Positions 6,839 to 15,135 of a stretch of 15,208 nucleotides of DNA are shown in pieces (position 1 is the first letter of the stretch; every line of letters begins with the position of its first letter). The DNA is from DAOSWM01 sp035380045 (lineage in GTDB: Bacteria; Bacteroidota; Bacteroidia; Bacteroidales; Tenuifilaceae), in the NCBI GenBank assembly GCA_035380045.1, contig DAOSWM010000065.1, positions 1 to 15,208 on the forward strand. Direction: 5' to 3'. A program made the position numbers and the translations under genes. The notes beneath the pieces were generated by a model. The model worked only from the letters and a program-made list of their open reading frames with translations. It did no database searches and was not told the DNA's origin.

Positions 6839-9484
6839 TCATTCCTGCATCTTCACCGATTCAACATTTGTGAATATATGAATAAAGCCAACCAGCGGTG
6901 GACCTTCGTAGATTCCCACAGAGCGGCGCTCGTAAACATCGCAAATATAGTAGTAAACGCCCGGTGGCACAACCCTTCCTTTACCTAAATAGGTTCCGTC
7001 CCAGTTTATATACGGATCGGTTGTTTCAAAAACTAGCTCACCCTTGCGGTTGAAAACTTGTATGTGAATGCGTTCCACGAAATGGTGCGAGAACTCCATG
7101 GGAATAAAAAAGTCGTTTACGCCATCGGCGTTGGGACTGAATACGTTGGGAAGCTTGTAAACCCGACAGGTATCGGCGGCAATGGCAGTTACCATTTCAC
7201 TCCGGTTTCCATTCTCATCAACAGAAACTATTCCGTAATGTCCTCCCAAGCTGGTGAACATTGGATGAATGAACTGCTTTGGTTCTTCATCGGAAAGGTA
7301 GGTTAAGCTGTCGGGAGTTTCATCAACCAGCGGATTGTAGAAAAGAATATACCCTGTAATGTCATCGCCACAAGGTTCTTCGGGTTTTTGCCAGGTGATA
7401 ATATTGTATAAGCTGTCGCAGTTTACATTTACCCAAAGCTGTGGAGCACACGGAGGAACATCATCCTGCGCCATGGCAGTTCTTGTATGCGAAATATTTT
7501 GAGTTTCCAGCTCATTTTCGTAGAAAATGTAATGTCCCTTTACTAAAGCAAAGTATTGGTAGGGTTTACCGTTTTCAACCTGATTATCAACAAAAACATT
7601 CTCATCGGTTTCGCCAATAAGCTGGAATTCTGAATCGGTTTCGGCTTTCCGGTAAATGCTGAAATGGTTGTTTGTCCATGGGGTGTTGGATGAAAACCGA
7701 ATTGAAATCTGATTGTCGGAACCTTCAAATTCCGGTAGGATGGAGGAAGCTTCGCCAACGTAACCAATCAGCTCCGAGTTTGGCGTGTGGATTAGCTGAA
7801 CCCGGTAACACCAAACCGAATCGGTTGTGTTGATATTGCTGTCGATGTAAACTGTATCAAGAATATTGAAAACCAGTTCGATTTCTTTGAAGAATTCTCC
7901 CCAAACTCCCTGTGCACGTAGAATTCGGTAGTGAAAAGGTCCGGGTAAATTCAGTGTGTCCAGCTCTGCCGGATGATGCCATTTAAGCTCAACTTGTCCT
8001 TCAGTTTCATGGTTCATTAAAACCGAAACATTCGAAATCACCGGGGTTCCGCTAATTAACCGTGCACAAATTTTATCAGATGGTTTCCCCTCCGCCTTCT
8101 CGTTGTAAATTGCAGTAATCCTGTAGCAGTAATCAACTCCCTGTGGAAGTCCAATTCCTTTATTATTATCTAGAAAGCTGTTTGCTCCGTTGGTTTCACC
8201 AATTAGAATGAATTCTGAAATGGGAGGAACCCCGGTTGTGCACGAATCGGGTTCCCAATCGGAAATTACTTCTGAACGATAAACTCTGTATCCCGAAATA
8301 TTTGTGCATTCGGGCGTTTCCCAAGCTAACGATATTGAACTTGTAGATGATGACGTGGTGACGTTCATTGGCGCTGGGCCCATTACCTTAACGGTAAACG
8401 TTTTCATATCAACCAGGCTAATATCAGGGTTGTTATCCTCAGCCTTAATTACGATTCGGTAGGGGCTTGCCATAATGTTTGAGCAGCTGGTTTTCCAACG
8501 GAATCGCGATTGGCAAATTCCGGGCTGACAAGTTAATGTTTGCAGCGATGATGCGGGAGTTTGGGCAACAACGAAAGGACCTCCCATGGCAATGAGTTTT
8601 ATGGAGTCGTTGTCAACATCAATTGATGAAAAAGTAAAATCCAACGAATCTCCTGCAATGATGCAAAAGTCTGGTATCGAGTCGATTTCGGGAGGATTGT
8701 TGTCGGTTTCAAAAACATCAATCTGCATATCGCGGGTAATGCTTCCAATCCTAATATCGTTTCTCCACTCGCTAATTTGAATTGCAACGTTATAGGAACC
8801 CGTGTCAACTGGCGAATCCCAAATCAGATCGCCAGAAAAGGAGTCCATATAGAACGTATTTGAGGCGGGCGGGTAGGTGTAGCCAGCAATTGGCTGGCCA
8901 TCCTCGCTGGTACAGGGAGTTAGCTTGTACGAAAGCGAATCGCCATCGGGGTCGAACGCTGCCGGATTGTGAATGAAAAGATGGGTCAGCGCGGCCTTAT
9001 CGATTGGCGGATTGAGCAGGAGCGGAGTTGAATTTTCTCCAATATTCCCGCTAACCATTAGCGTGGTGCTAACCGAAAAAACGGTGTAAACCGAGTTGGG
9101 GATGTTGTTTACCCCAAAATTTCTGTTGGGATCCTCTACCAGAATCCTGTATATTCCCGGGCCCGGATACGTGTGCTTTGAGATGTAGGTGTTACGCTTG
9201 TAGTTGTTTGGAAAGAAAACCTCGCTGATTCGTTCCACACGTTGGATGCTGCCATCGCCAAAGTGAACATCGAGGAATGGCCTGTCGGCAACGCCGGGAA
9301 GGGTGCTGGTGTATGTGAGTACGGTAATTTCGAATGTGTATGCGCTTAGCTGCTTGTAAACAATTTCTCCGGCCCGATTGTGCGTAGCAAAAGAGGGCAG
9401 GGATGTAATGATAATAAAGGAAAAGACAAGGAGTGATTTCCACCAATTTCGATAAATACTATTCTTTTTGCTTGTTCTTTGCAC
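6839..9484 (-). CDS. Large type IX-secreted multidomain surface protein (gliding-motility-associated C-terminal domain)
   Basis: An 881-residue protein. A signal peptide (basic start, hydrophobic core at about 17-30, ending SFA before THNRAGE) directs export. Residues about 70-115 look like a PKD domain (VHFGDGS, then HTYPGPGIYRI). Two Ig/cadherin-like segments follow, marked by FDPDGDSLSYKL (177-188) and IDVDNDSIKLI (288-298). From about 370 to 770 come several fibronectin-III-like domains, for example WETPECTNISGYRVYRS at 388-404. The last about 105 residues are the type B type IX sorting domain (CHU_C/TIGR04131-like), with NVFSPNADGVNDFF at 780-793 and NWDGTYLGKGRVVPPGVYYY near 825-844. 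It should cross the outer membrane through the type IX system and be released or anchored. No catalytic domain is visible, so adhesion or structural use is an inference. It starts 2 bp after the small exported protein gene. Confidence 0.9.
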   Translation of the reverse strand: MQRTSKKNSIYRNWWKSLLVFSFIIITSLPSFATHNRAGEIVYKQLSAYTFEITVLTYTSTLPGVADRPFLDVHFGDGSIQRVERISEVFFPNNYKRNTYISKHTYPGPGIYRILVEDPNRNFGVNNIPNSVYTVFSVSTTLMVSGNIGENSTPLLLNPPIDKAALTHLFIHNPAAFDPDGDSLSYKLTPCTSEDGQPIAGYTYPPASNTFYMDSFSGDLIWDSPVDTGSYNVAIQISEWRNDIRIGSITRDMQIDVFETDNNPPEIDSIPDFCIIAGDSLDFTFSSIDVDNDSIKLIAMGGPFVVAQTPASSLQTLTCQPGICQSRFRWKTSCSNIMASPYRIVIKAEDNNPDISLVDMKTFTVKVMGPAPMNVTTSSSTSSISLAWETPECTNISGYRVYRSEVISDWEPDSCTTGVPPISEFILIGETNGANSFLDNNKGIGLPQGVDYCYRITAIYNEKAEGKPSDKICARLISGTPVISNVSVLMNHETEGQVELKWHHPAELDTLNLPGPFHYRILRAQGVWGEFFKEIELVFNILDTVYIDSNINTTDSVWCYRVQLIHTPNSELIGYVGEASSILPEFEGSDNQISIRFSSNTPWTNNHFSIYRKAETDSEFQLIGETDENVFVDNQVENGKPYQYFALVKGHYIFYENELETQNISHTRTAMAQDDVPPCAPQLWVNVNCDSLYNIITWQKPEEPCGDDITGYILFYNPLVDETPDSLTYLSDEEPKQFIHPMFTSLGGHYGIVSVDENGNRSEMVTAIAADTCRVYKLPNVFSPNADGVNDFFIPMEFSHHFVERIHIQVFNRKGELVFETTDPYINWDGTYLGKGRVVPPGVYYYICDVYERRSVGIYEGPPLVGFIHIFTNVESVKMQE

Positions 9485-9486
9485 AA

Positions 9487-9987
9487 TTATAATCGCTTTA
9501 ATTCAACCGAATACCTTCTGTTTTGCGCATTAAAATTCAGTCCTTTATCCTTCCCGTTGATGGTTACAATCACCAGGTTCGACTGGTCGGGCAGGAGGTC
9601 GAGAAGCAATGAGTTAAATATATCAACAGAACTGTTGCCACTCCCAATTTCGAATACATACGATAAGCGAACGTAGTCGCCATCCATTTTACTTTCGGTA
9701 AAGGTAAGTTGAACTTTTTTCGAATCGGAAATGCTGAAGTTATTGTTGATATACTGGTGAATCCATTCGGTTTTGTCCTTGTTGCTCAGAAGCTCATCGA
9801 TGTCAAGGTGAAATCCCTTCCATTGCGAAACGGCATCCTGCAAATCGATTGAAAAGATTTTAAAGAAAACTGTCCCCTTGCCCGTATTCGTGTCAATTTC
9901 AACGTTGGTTACCGTAAGGTGTACCGGATGAGCCAGACAAACGCTAGCTGCTAAAAGAAAAGTTATTATTGAAGCGAATCTTTTCAT
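9487..9987 (-). CDS. Small exported protein, DUF6702-like
   Basis: A 166-residue protein with a signal peptide (MKRFASIITFLLAASVCLA) whose mature part starts HPVHLTVTNVEID. The HP(V/L)H...V(T)N(V)E opening, then KIFSIDLQDAV and a mostly beta-strand body ending in a short basic tail, fit the Bacteroidota family DUF6702; this assignment is from recall of the pattern. Its function is unknown. There is no lipobox and no type IX sorting domain, so it is probably periplasmic. It is the first gene of a two-gene unit, ending 2 bp before the ATG of the large surface protein, which suggests translational coupling. A poor -7-like element (minus-strand AATCTTTG) lies about 30 bp upstream of the start. 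Confidence 0.75.
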   Translation of the reverse strand: MKRFASIITFLLAASVCLAHPVHLTVTNVEIDTNTGKGTVFFKIFSIDLQDAVSQWKGFHLDIDELLSNKDKTEWIHQYINNNFSISDSKKVQLTFTESKMDGDYVRLSYVFEIGSGNSSVDIFNSLLLDLLPDQSNLVIVTINGKDKGLNFNAQNRRYSVELKRL

Positions 9988-10178
9988 GTTGAATTCATCT
10001 TGTAGAATGTAAAATTACAAAGATTATTGAGGAAATATGAAATAGCTAAACAGAATTGACCTACTGATTAGTAAATGTTGTTGTTCTGACGAATAAAAAG
10101 CCAGTTTATCGCAGAAATTTTTGAGAATAGGTTTTATTTAAAAAACGTATTTGTGTTTATTTGTGGGCTAAAATGTAG

Positions 10179-10186
10179 TATCTTTG
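10179..10186 (+). promoter_or_regulatory. -7 box of the ssrA promoter
   Basis: TATCTTTG matches the Bacteroidota primary sigma factor -7 consensus TAnnTTTG exactly and lies 12 bp before the mature 5' end of tmRNA, leaving a few bases of leader for RNase P to remove. The -33 element is not well placed: TTTG at 10160-10163 gives only a 15-bp spacer. Confidence 0.65.
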
Positions 10187-10198
10187 CAGTTCCAATCC

Positions 10199-10603
10199 GG
10201 GGCTGAATTTGGTTTTGACAGCAAGAAGAATGGATTGGTAAGCATGCCGAGCGTTGGGAAGCTGGCTCGTTAATCCCAGGACTCAGACCTATAAAAGGCG
10301 AAAATAATTCTTACGCACTCGCTGCCTAGAATGTGCCAAGCACTTCTGGCTTAATCCCGCCGCCAAGGAGCGGTAGGACGAGTAGTCTCCCGGAGAGCCT
10401 CGCCCGTTGGCACTCCGATACGAGGCTTCAAACCAAACGGGTTAGCTGCAGGATGCTCCCCGGTTCCCGCAGCGAAAAATTAGGGGATACGGTTTAGGTT
10501 GGTCGCTTCTCACCTGCCCAAGCCCGACAATCAAGAGTTGCTAAGCATGTAGAAAGCCAGTTGGTTCCTTGTTTGGACCGGGGTTCGACCCCCCGCAGCT
10601 CCA
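10199..10603 (+). ncRNA. ssrA: Transfer-messenger RNA (tmRNA)
   Basis: tmRNA rescues ribosomes stalled on broken mRNAs and, with SmpB, tags the nascent chain for proteolysis. The 5' end GGGGCUG pairs with CAGCUCC (10596-10602) as the acceptor stem, with A10603 as discriminator. The T arm contains GGGGTTCGACCCCC. CCA is not fully encoded (CA then AAAA follows), so it must be added after transcription. The tag frame is GGC GAA AAT AAT TCT TAC GCA CTC GCT GCC TAG at 10297-10329, giving GENNSYALAA with the usual YALAA protease signal. The length, 405 nt, is normal for a one-piece tmRNA. It has its own -7 box and a strong terminator, so it is an independent unit. A CRISPR-Cas locus begins just downstream. 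Confidence 0.97.
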
Positions 10604-10626
10604 CAAAATCGAACAAAAACAAATTT

Positions 10627-10668
10627 AAAACACCTTAAAACATCTGATTTTAAGGTGTTTTTGTTTTT
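10627..10668 (+). terminator. ssrA terminator
   Basis: AAAACACCTTAAAA (10627-10640) pairs perfectly over 14 bp with TTTTAAGGTGTTTT (10648-10661) around a 7-base loop, followed by TTGTTTTT. The A-run on the other side means it could also stop transcription arriving on the minus strand from the tracrRNA. Confidence 0.9.
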
Positions 10669-10731
10669 ACATAACCTACCCAATATTTAGCAATAAAAAA
10701 CCGTTGTTTAATGTTAGATAACACAAACTAG

Positions 10732-10751
10732 GTCAAAATAAGTCAAAATAA
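10732..10751. repeat. Short direct repeat GTCAAAATAA x2
   Basis: Two adjacent perfect copies of a 10-mer (10732-10741 and 10742-10751) lie in the AT-rich stretch between the ssrA terminator and the tracrRNA. I see no gene between 10669 and 10820. The repeat could be an operator or a chance low-complexity duplication. Confidence 0.5.
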
Positions 10752-10820
10752 ACACCAATAAAAGAATATTTTGGTAAATTGTAGGGTGATTTGAACGAGG
10801 AATAATAATAAAAAATGAAT

Positions 10821-10898
10821 TAAAAATGCCCTACGGAGTACGCAGGGCTAAGATTTCTCTTCGGCTTATAGCCTTATTGTGAAAAGTCTTTCAAATTG
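10821..10898 (-). ncRNA. Putative tracrRNA of the type II-C CRISPR-Cas system
   Basis: Read on the minus strand, a transcript starting near 10898 has the full tracrRNA layout. An anti-repeat, AATTTGAAAGACTTTTCAC then AAT, covers 10897-10876. Next comes AAGGCTATAAGCC, a nexus-like hairpin (GGCT/AGCC, 10873-10863). AAGA-GAAA-TCTT follows, a 4-bp stem with a GNRA loop (10861-10850). Last is the hairpin GCCCT...AGGGC (10848-10828) with ATTTTTA after it, an intrinsic terminator. The complement of the anti-repeat, ATTGTGAAAAGTCTTTCAAA and onward, resembles the 5' half of long Bacteroidota II-C repeats such as that of Bacteroides fragilis (GTTGTG...CTTTCAAATT, from memory). The array is outside the window, so the pairing is not proven. 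The RNA would pair with crRNA repeats and load Cas9. Confidence 0.75.
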
Positions 10899-10903
10899 TT
10901 TAA

Positions 10904-10935
10904 CAAATATACACCGTTTTATTATAAAATTCAAA
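10904..10935 (-). promoter_or_regulatory. Promoter of the tracrRNA
   Basis: On the minus strand, TTTG (10935-10932), a 20-bp spacer and TATATTTG (10911-10904) match the Bacteroidota promoter consensus TTTG-N19-21-TAnnTTTG with no mismatch. The start would fall about 5-7 bases further on, at 10897-10899, exactly where the anti-repeat begins. The -33 box ends 3 bp before the cas9 start codon on the opposite strand. Confidence 0.75.
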
Positions 10936-10938
10936 AAA

Positions 10939-13900
10939 ATGGAAAAAAAAATTGGATTAGACCTTGGCACTAACTCTATTGGTTGGGCAATAAGAAACAC
11001 TCTAATTGATGATCCCAATATAAGTCAGATAGAAAAATTTGGTGTTGTAGTATTCCCAAAAGGTGTAGGGGAAGGGAAAAGTGGAGAATATTCTTACGCA
11101 GCTGAAAGAACAAAAAAACGAAGTGGCAGAAGGCTTTACCAAGTAAGAAAATATAGGCTTTGGGCAACTCTTGAAATATTGATTAAAGAAGGTTATTGTC
11201 CATTGTCTATTGAAGAGTTGGATGGATGGAGAAAATACGATAAAGAGAAAAAAAGAGAATACCCACAAAATGAGATATTTGAACAATGGATCAGGTTGGA
11301 TTTTAACAATGATAGTAAGCCAGAATATGATAGTCCATACCATTTAAGAGCTTTAGCCATTGAAAAGGAATTAACAAAATACGAAATAGGAAGGGCATTA
11401 TATCATATTGCACAACGAAGAGGGTTTAAAAGCAGTAGAAAAACGGGAACAAATGAGGAAACGGCAGTGTATAAAGGTAGTTCAAAGTCAGGAGCTAAAG
11501 GAGTTGATGAAATAATGGAATTAATAGAAAAAGAAGGCACTTTAGGAGCTGCTTTGCATAGCATCCAAAGTAATGGAGAAAGAATTAGAAACAGATACAC
11601 ACTAAGAAAGCATTATAAGGATGAAGTTGGAAAAATTTGCGAAAAGCAAAATGTTGATGAAGAAACATTTAAAAAAATTGATAATGCCATTTTCTATCAA
11701 CGGCCTTTAAGATCCCAAAAAGGGTTAGTTGGGAAATGTACACTTGAACCCAAAAAGCCGAGGTGTCCTATTAGTCATCCTGATTTTGAAGAATTTAGAG
11801 CAAGGACATTTATTAATAACATTCGATATAAATTAGAAGATTCAAATCAATGGGTAAGGATAGACAATCAAATAATCGAGGAAATATTTCTGGAAAAATT
11901 TTTACGTCAGAAGCCTGATTTTAACTTTGATGAGATAAAGAAATTTCTTGAAAAGAGAGGAATTCAAGGAAGGTTAAATTATAAAGATTTTACAGCAGTT
12001 TCGGGTTGTCCAGTATCTGCTAGACTAAAAAATATTTTTGGAGAAGAGTGGAGAAATATCAAAATAACTTATAAAGATAAAACATATACTAACGAGGATT
12101 TGTGGCATGTGCTTTTTTCTTTTGAGGATGAGGAATGTGTTGTTGAATTTGCAATAGTTAACTTAGGTCTAAATGAAGATAAAACAAAAGCATTTGTAGC
12201 AGCCTGGAATCAATTACCTGATGGATATTCAATGATTAGTTTAAATGCTATAAGAAAAATATTGCCCTTTTTACGTGAAGGGTTAATTTATACTGATGCC
12301 GTGATTTTATCTAACATTCCATTTGTAATAGGCAATGAAATTTGGGCAGAAAACAGAGAGTTAATAACAAAAGAAATAAGAGAAATTGTTGAAAAAAACC
12401 GAGAAGAAAAGAAAATTATCAACATAGCAAACATCCTTATCTCACAATATTATGCATTAGCTTACGAAGAAAGATTTGGATGGAAAAACAAAGAGTATGT
12501 TTTAGATGAAGCAGATAAAAAACAAGTTTTAGAAACTATTGTTGAAGTTTGGGGAGAGAAGTCGTGGAAAGAGTTAACCGAAGGTTATAGAAAATCAATA
12601 TTTCAACAGGTGACTGGTTTGTATCAGCAATTTTTCAAATCAAGCGAAAGGAAGCATTTTACAATGCCAAAATTAATTGATTCAATTTCAGGTTTTCTTT
12701 CAGATAATTTTAACTGTATTCTTGTCCCACAAAAAAATCTCTATCATCCATCTCAAATAGAGATATATCCCAAAGTTAAAGAAAGCGATGAGGATGGTAA
12801 GTGTTACTTGCCTAGCCCCAAAATAGGTTCGTTTAAAAACCCTATGGCAATGCGAACCTTACATGAACTTCGTAAACTACTAAACCATTTAATAAAAACA
12901 GACCAAATTGACCAGAATACCCATGTGATTGTTGAAGTGGCTCGGCAACTAAACGATGCGAATAAAAGATGGGCTATAGAGACATACCAAAGGCAACGAC
13001 AAAGCGAGAATCAAGAATTTGCAAAAGCGATAATAGAATTAAATAAAAATGGATATCCAAATATTAGCCCTGAAAACCCTGAGAATATTGACAAATTTAG
13101 ATTGTGGTTCGAGCAAATTGAAAATAGTGGTGAAGTGCTTGATGAAGTTAAAAAGCTAAAAACCGATATCGAAAAATACAGGCTATGGAAAGACCAGAAT
13201 TGTCAATGTATGTACACCGGCAAAGTAATAAAAATTTCAGATCTTTTCAATGAGAATGTTGTAGATTTTGAGCATACAATACCTAGAAGCAAATCGTTTG
13301 ACAATTCGCTTGAAAACCTAACCGTTTGCTATGCAGATTATAATAGGAGCGTGAAAAGAAATAAAATTCCAACAGAACTTTCTAATTATGATAAAGATAA
13401 TGAACATGGTAATGCAATTGTTCCAAGACTTAAAATGTGGGAAGAGAAAGTTAAACAACTTGAAAAGAATATTGAAAATACAAAGAAACGTTCCCGCGCT
13501 GCAATGGATAAAGATCAGAAGGATTCAGCTATACGACAGAAGCATTTGTATCAGTTTGAATTGGACTACTGGAGAAAAAAGTTAGAACGGTTTACAATAA
13601 AAGAAATTACCTCTGGATTTAAAAACAGCCAACTAGTAGATACACATATTATTTCAAAGTATGCATTTCATTATCTTAAATCAGTATTTGAGAGGGTTGA
13701 TGTGCAAAAAGGTTCAGTTACTGCGGAGTTTAGAAAGATCTATGAAATTCAACCTGATGATGAAAAAAAATACAGAGGGAAGCATTCACATCATGCCATT
13801 GATGCTGCAACTTTAACTTTAATTCCAACCTCTGCAAAAAGGGATATTATTCTACAAAAAGCATATACTTTCAATGAGGAAACAGGCAAAAAATATCATG

Positions 13901-15060
13901 AAAAGCCATATCCATTTTTCAACATTGAACACATACAAAGGATAGATGATATTATTGTTGTAAATAATGTATCCAAAAACCAAACTTTTACACCTAGTAA
14001 AAGAGTTGTACGTAAAAGAGGAAGAATAATATATTTGAGAGATAGTGAAGGTCGGCTATTGAGAGATTCCGATGGTAATCCAAAGCCAAAAATCGCTCAA
14101 GGTGATAGCATTAGAGGCGAGTTACACATGGATTCGTTCTATGGGAAAATAAAGGTTGCAAAAAGAGACTCAGAAGGAAAGCCGTTGGTTGAAGATGGCA
14201 AGTTTGTTTTTGAAGAGAAAAATGATGGATTTAAGTTTGTAATTCGACGCCCAATAGATGATTTAAAAGACCTTAAAAACATTGTTGACCCACATTTAAA
14301 AAAGATTGTTGAATCTCAGTTAAATGGTCGGTCTCTTTCTCAAGCTATTTCTGATGGACTTTGGATGTATGATAAAAAAGGGAATAAAGTAAACAGAATT
14401 AGACATGTTCGATGTTTTGCGAATGATGTAACAGACCCATTACAAATTAAAAAACAAACACATATTTCTACAAAAACCAGCAAGCACTTAGATAACCAGG
14501 AGCACAAACATTTCTATTGGGCAAAAAATGCATCAAATGCACTATATGGTTTTTATCAAAACAAGGACAGAACATTAAGAGGTTTTGAAATGCTTAACTT
14601 AATGCAAGTAACTCAGATTAGAAAAACAATTAATGTTTCTAAAGAGGAGGATTATTTTGAGCCACAAAAACTTGTAGGTAGAGGGAATAATAAGGTAGCA
14701 ATTCCTTTGTACGCTGTTTTTAAAGCAGGCCAGAGAGTTCTTTTTTACAAAGAAACTCCAGAGGAATTAAAGCAGTTGGATTACGATGAACTAAGAAAAC
14801 GATTATATTATATTATGGTTTTGTTTGATAAAGATTTTGGAAGAATTAAATTTCAATATCATCTAGAATCAAGAAATGATAATGAATTAACTGAAGCATA
14901 TCCAGTAGAAACATTTGGGAAAAGTGGGAAGAATGGTTTTTCCTCGTTTGATTGGGACTTTACTAAACCGAGATTACTTCTCAGCCTTGGAAACTTTAAT
15001 TTTATAGTTGAGGGTAGAGATTTTCAGATATTTCCTGATGGTGTAATAGACATCTTTTAA
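10939..15060 (+). CDS. cas9: Type II-C CRISPR-associated endonuclease Cas9
   Basis: A 1373-residue RNA-guided DNA endonuclease starting at ATG 10939 (MEKKIGLDLGTNSIGW). RuvC-I has D8. An Arg-rich bridge helix spans about 54-75. LYHIAQRRGFKSSRK (154-168) is the REC motif typical of II-C. RuvC-II has E666 in HVIVEVAR. The HNH domain opens with CQCMYTGK (755-762) and has VDFEHTIPRS with H779, then N802 in YADYNRSVK, the same 23-residue spacing as H840/N863 of Streptococcus pyogenes Cas9. RuvC-III has HHAIDA with H952 and D955. The rest (about 1000-1373) should be the WED and PAM-interacting region. It is longer than most II-C Cas9 (about 1000-1100) but in the range of Bacteroidota members. All catalytic residues are present, so both strands should be cut. 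An in-frame GTG at 10879 is rejected as start because it lies in the tracrRNA anti-repeat. Base composition is more AT-rich than that of the genes to the left. Confidence 0.97.
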   Translation: MEKKIGLDLGTNSIGWAIRNTLIDDPNISQIEKFGVVVFPKGVGEGKSGEYSYAAERTKKRSGRRLYQVRKYRLWATLEILIKEGYCPLSIEELDGWRKYDKEKKREYPQNEIFEQWIRLDFNNDSKPEYDSPYHLRALAIEKELTKYEIGRALYHIAQRRGFKSSRKTGTNEETAVYKGSSKSGAKGVDEIMELIEKEGTLGAALHSIQSNGERIRNRYTLRKHYKDEVGKICEKQNVDEETFKKIDNAIFYQRPLRSQKGLVGKCTLEPKKPRCPISHPDFEEFRARTFINNIRYKLEDSNQWVRIDNQIIEEIFLEKFLRQKPDFNFDEIKKFLEKRGIQGRLNYKDFTAVSGCPVSARLKNIFGEEWRNIKITYKDKTYTNEDLWHVLFSFEDEECVVEFAIVNLGLNEDKTKAFVAAWNQLPDGYSMISLNAIRKILPFLREGLIYTDAVILSNIPFVIGNEIWAENRELITKEIREIVEKNREEKKIINIANILISQYYALAYEERFGWKNKEYVLDEADKKQVLETIVEVWGEKSWKELTEGYRKSIFQQVTGLYQQFFKSSERKHFTMPKLIDSISGFLSDNFNCILVPQKNLYHPSQIEIYPKVKESDEDGKCYLPSPKIGSFKNPMAMRTLHELRKLLNHLIKTDQIDQNTHVIVEVARQLNDANKRWAIETYQRQRQSENQEFAKAIIELNKNGYPNISPENPENIDKFRLWFEQIENSGEVLDEVKKLKTDIEKYRLWKDQNCQCMYTGKVIKISDLFNENVVDFEHTIPRSKSFDNSLENLTVCYADYNRSVKRNKIPTELSNYDKDNEHGNAIVPRLKMWEEKVKQLEKNIENTKKRSRAAMDKDQKDSAIRQKHLYQFELDYWRKKLERFTIKEITSGFKNSQLVDTHIISKYAFHYLKSVFERVDVQKGSVTAEFRKIYEIQPDDEKKYRGKHSHHAIDAATLTLIPTSAKRDIILQKAYTFNEETGKKYHEKPYPFFNIEHIQRIDDIIVVNNVSKNQTFTPSKRVVRKRGRIIYLRDSEGRLLRDSDGNPKPKIAQGDSIRGELHMDSFYGKIKVAKRDSEGKPLVEDGKFVFEEKNDGFKFVIRRPIDDLKDLKNIVDPHLKKIVESQLNGRSLSQAISDGLWMYDKKGNKVNRIRHVRCFANDVTDPLQIKKQTHISTKTSKHLDNQEHKHFYWAKNASNALYGFYQNKDRTLRGFEMLNLMQVTQIRKTINVSKEEDYFEPQKLVGRGNNKVAIPLYAVFKAGQRVLFYKETPEELKQLDYDELRKRLYYIMVLFDKDFGRIKFQYHLESRNDNELTEAYPVETFGKSGKNGFSSFDWDFTKPRLLLSLGNFNFIVEGRDFQIFPDGVIDIF

Positions 15061-15135
15061 TTATTGAAGCATAGTATTGTTAATTTTTTTGCATATCAAA
15101 CTAAATTATTTTCAAAACTAGTCATTTACTCATAG

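Noticed and set aside
10500..10603. A separate tRNA gene at the 3' end of the ssrA region
   Set aside because: The T arm and acceptor strand belong to tmRNA; the 5' acceptor half is about 400 nt upstream at 10199 and there is no anticodon arm.
10850..10873. A plus-strand hairpin GGCTA...TAGCC as part of a plus-strand tracrRNA
   Set aside because: The plus strand has no consensus promoter or T-run in the right place, while the minus strand has promoter, anti-repeat, hairpins and terminator in the right order.
10879..10938. A 20-codon N-terminal extension of Cas9 starting at GTG
   Set aside because: Cas9 proteins start a few residues before the RuvC-I motif; the extension lies across the tracrRNA anti-repeat and promoter, and the ATG at 10939 gives a standard start.
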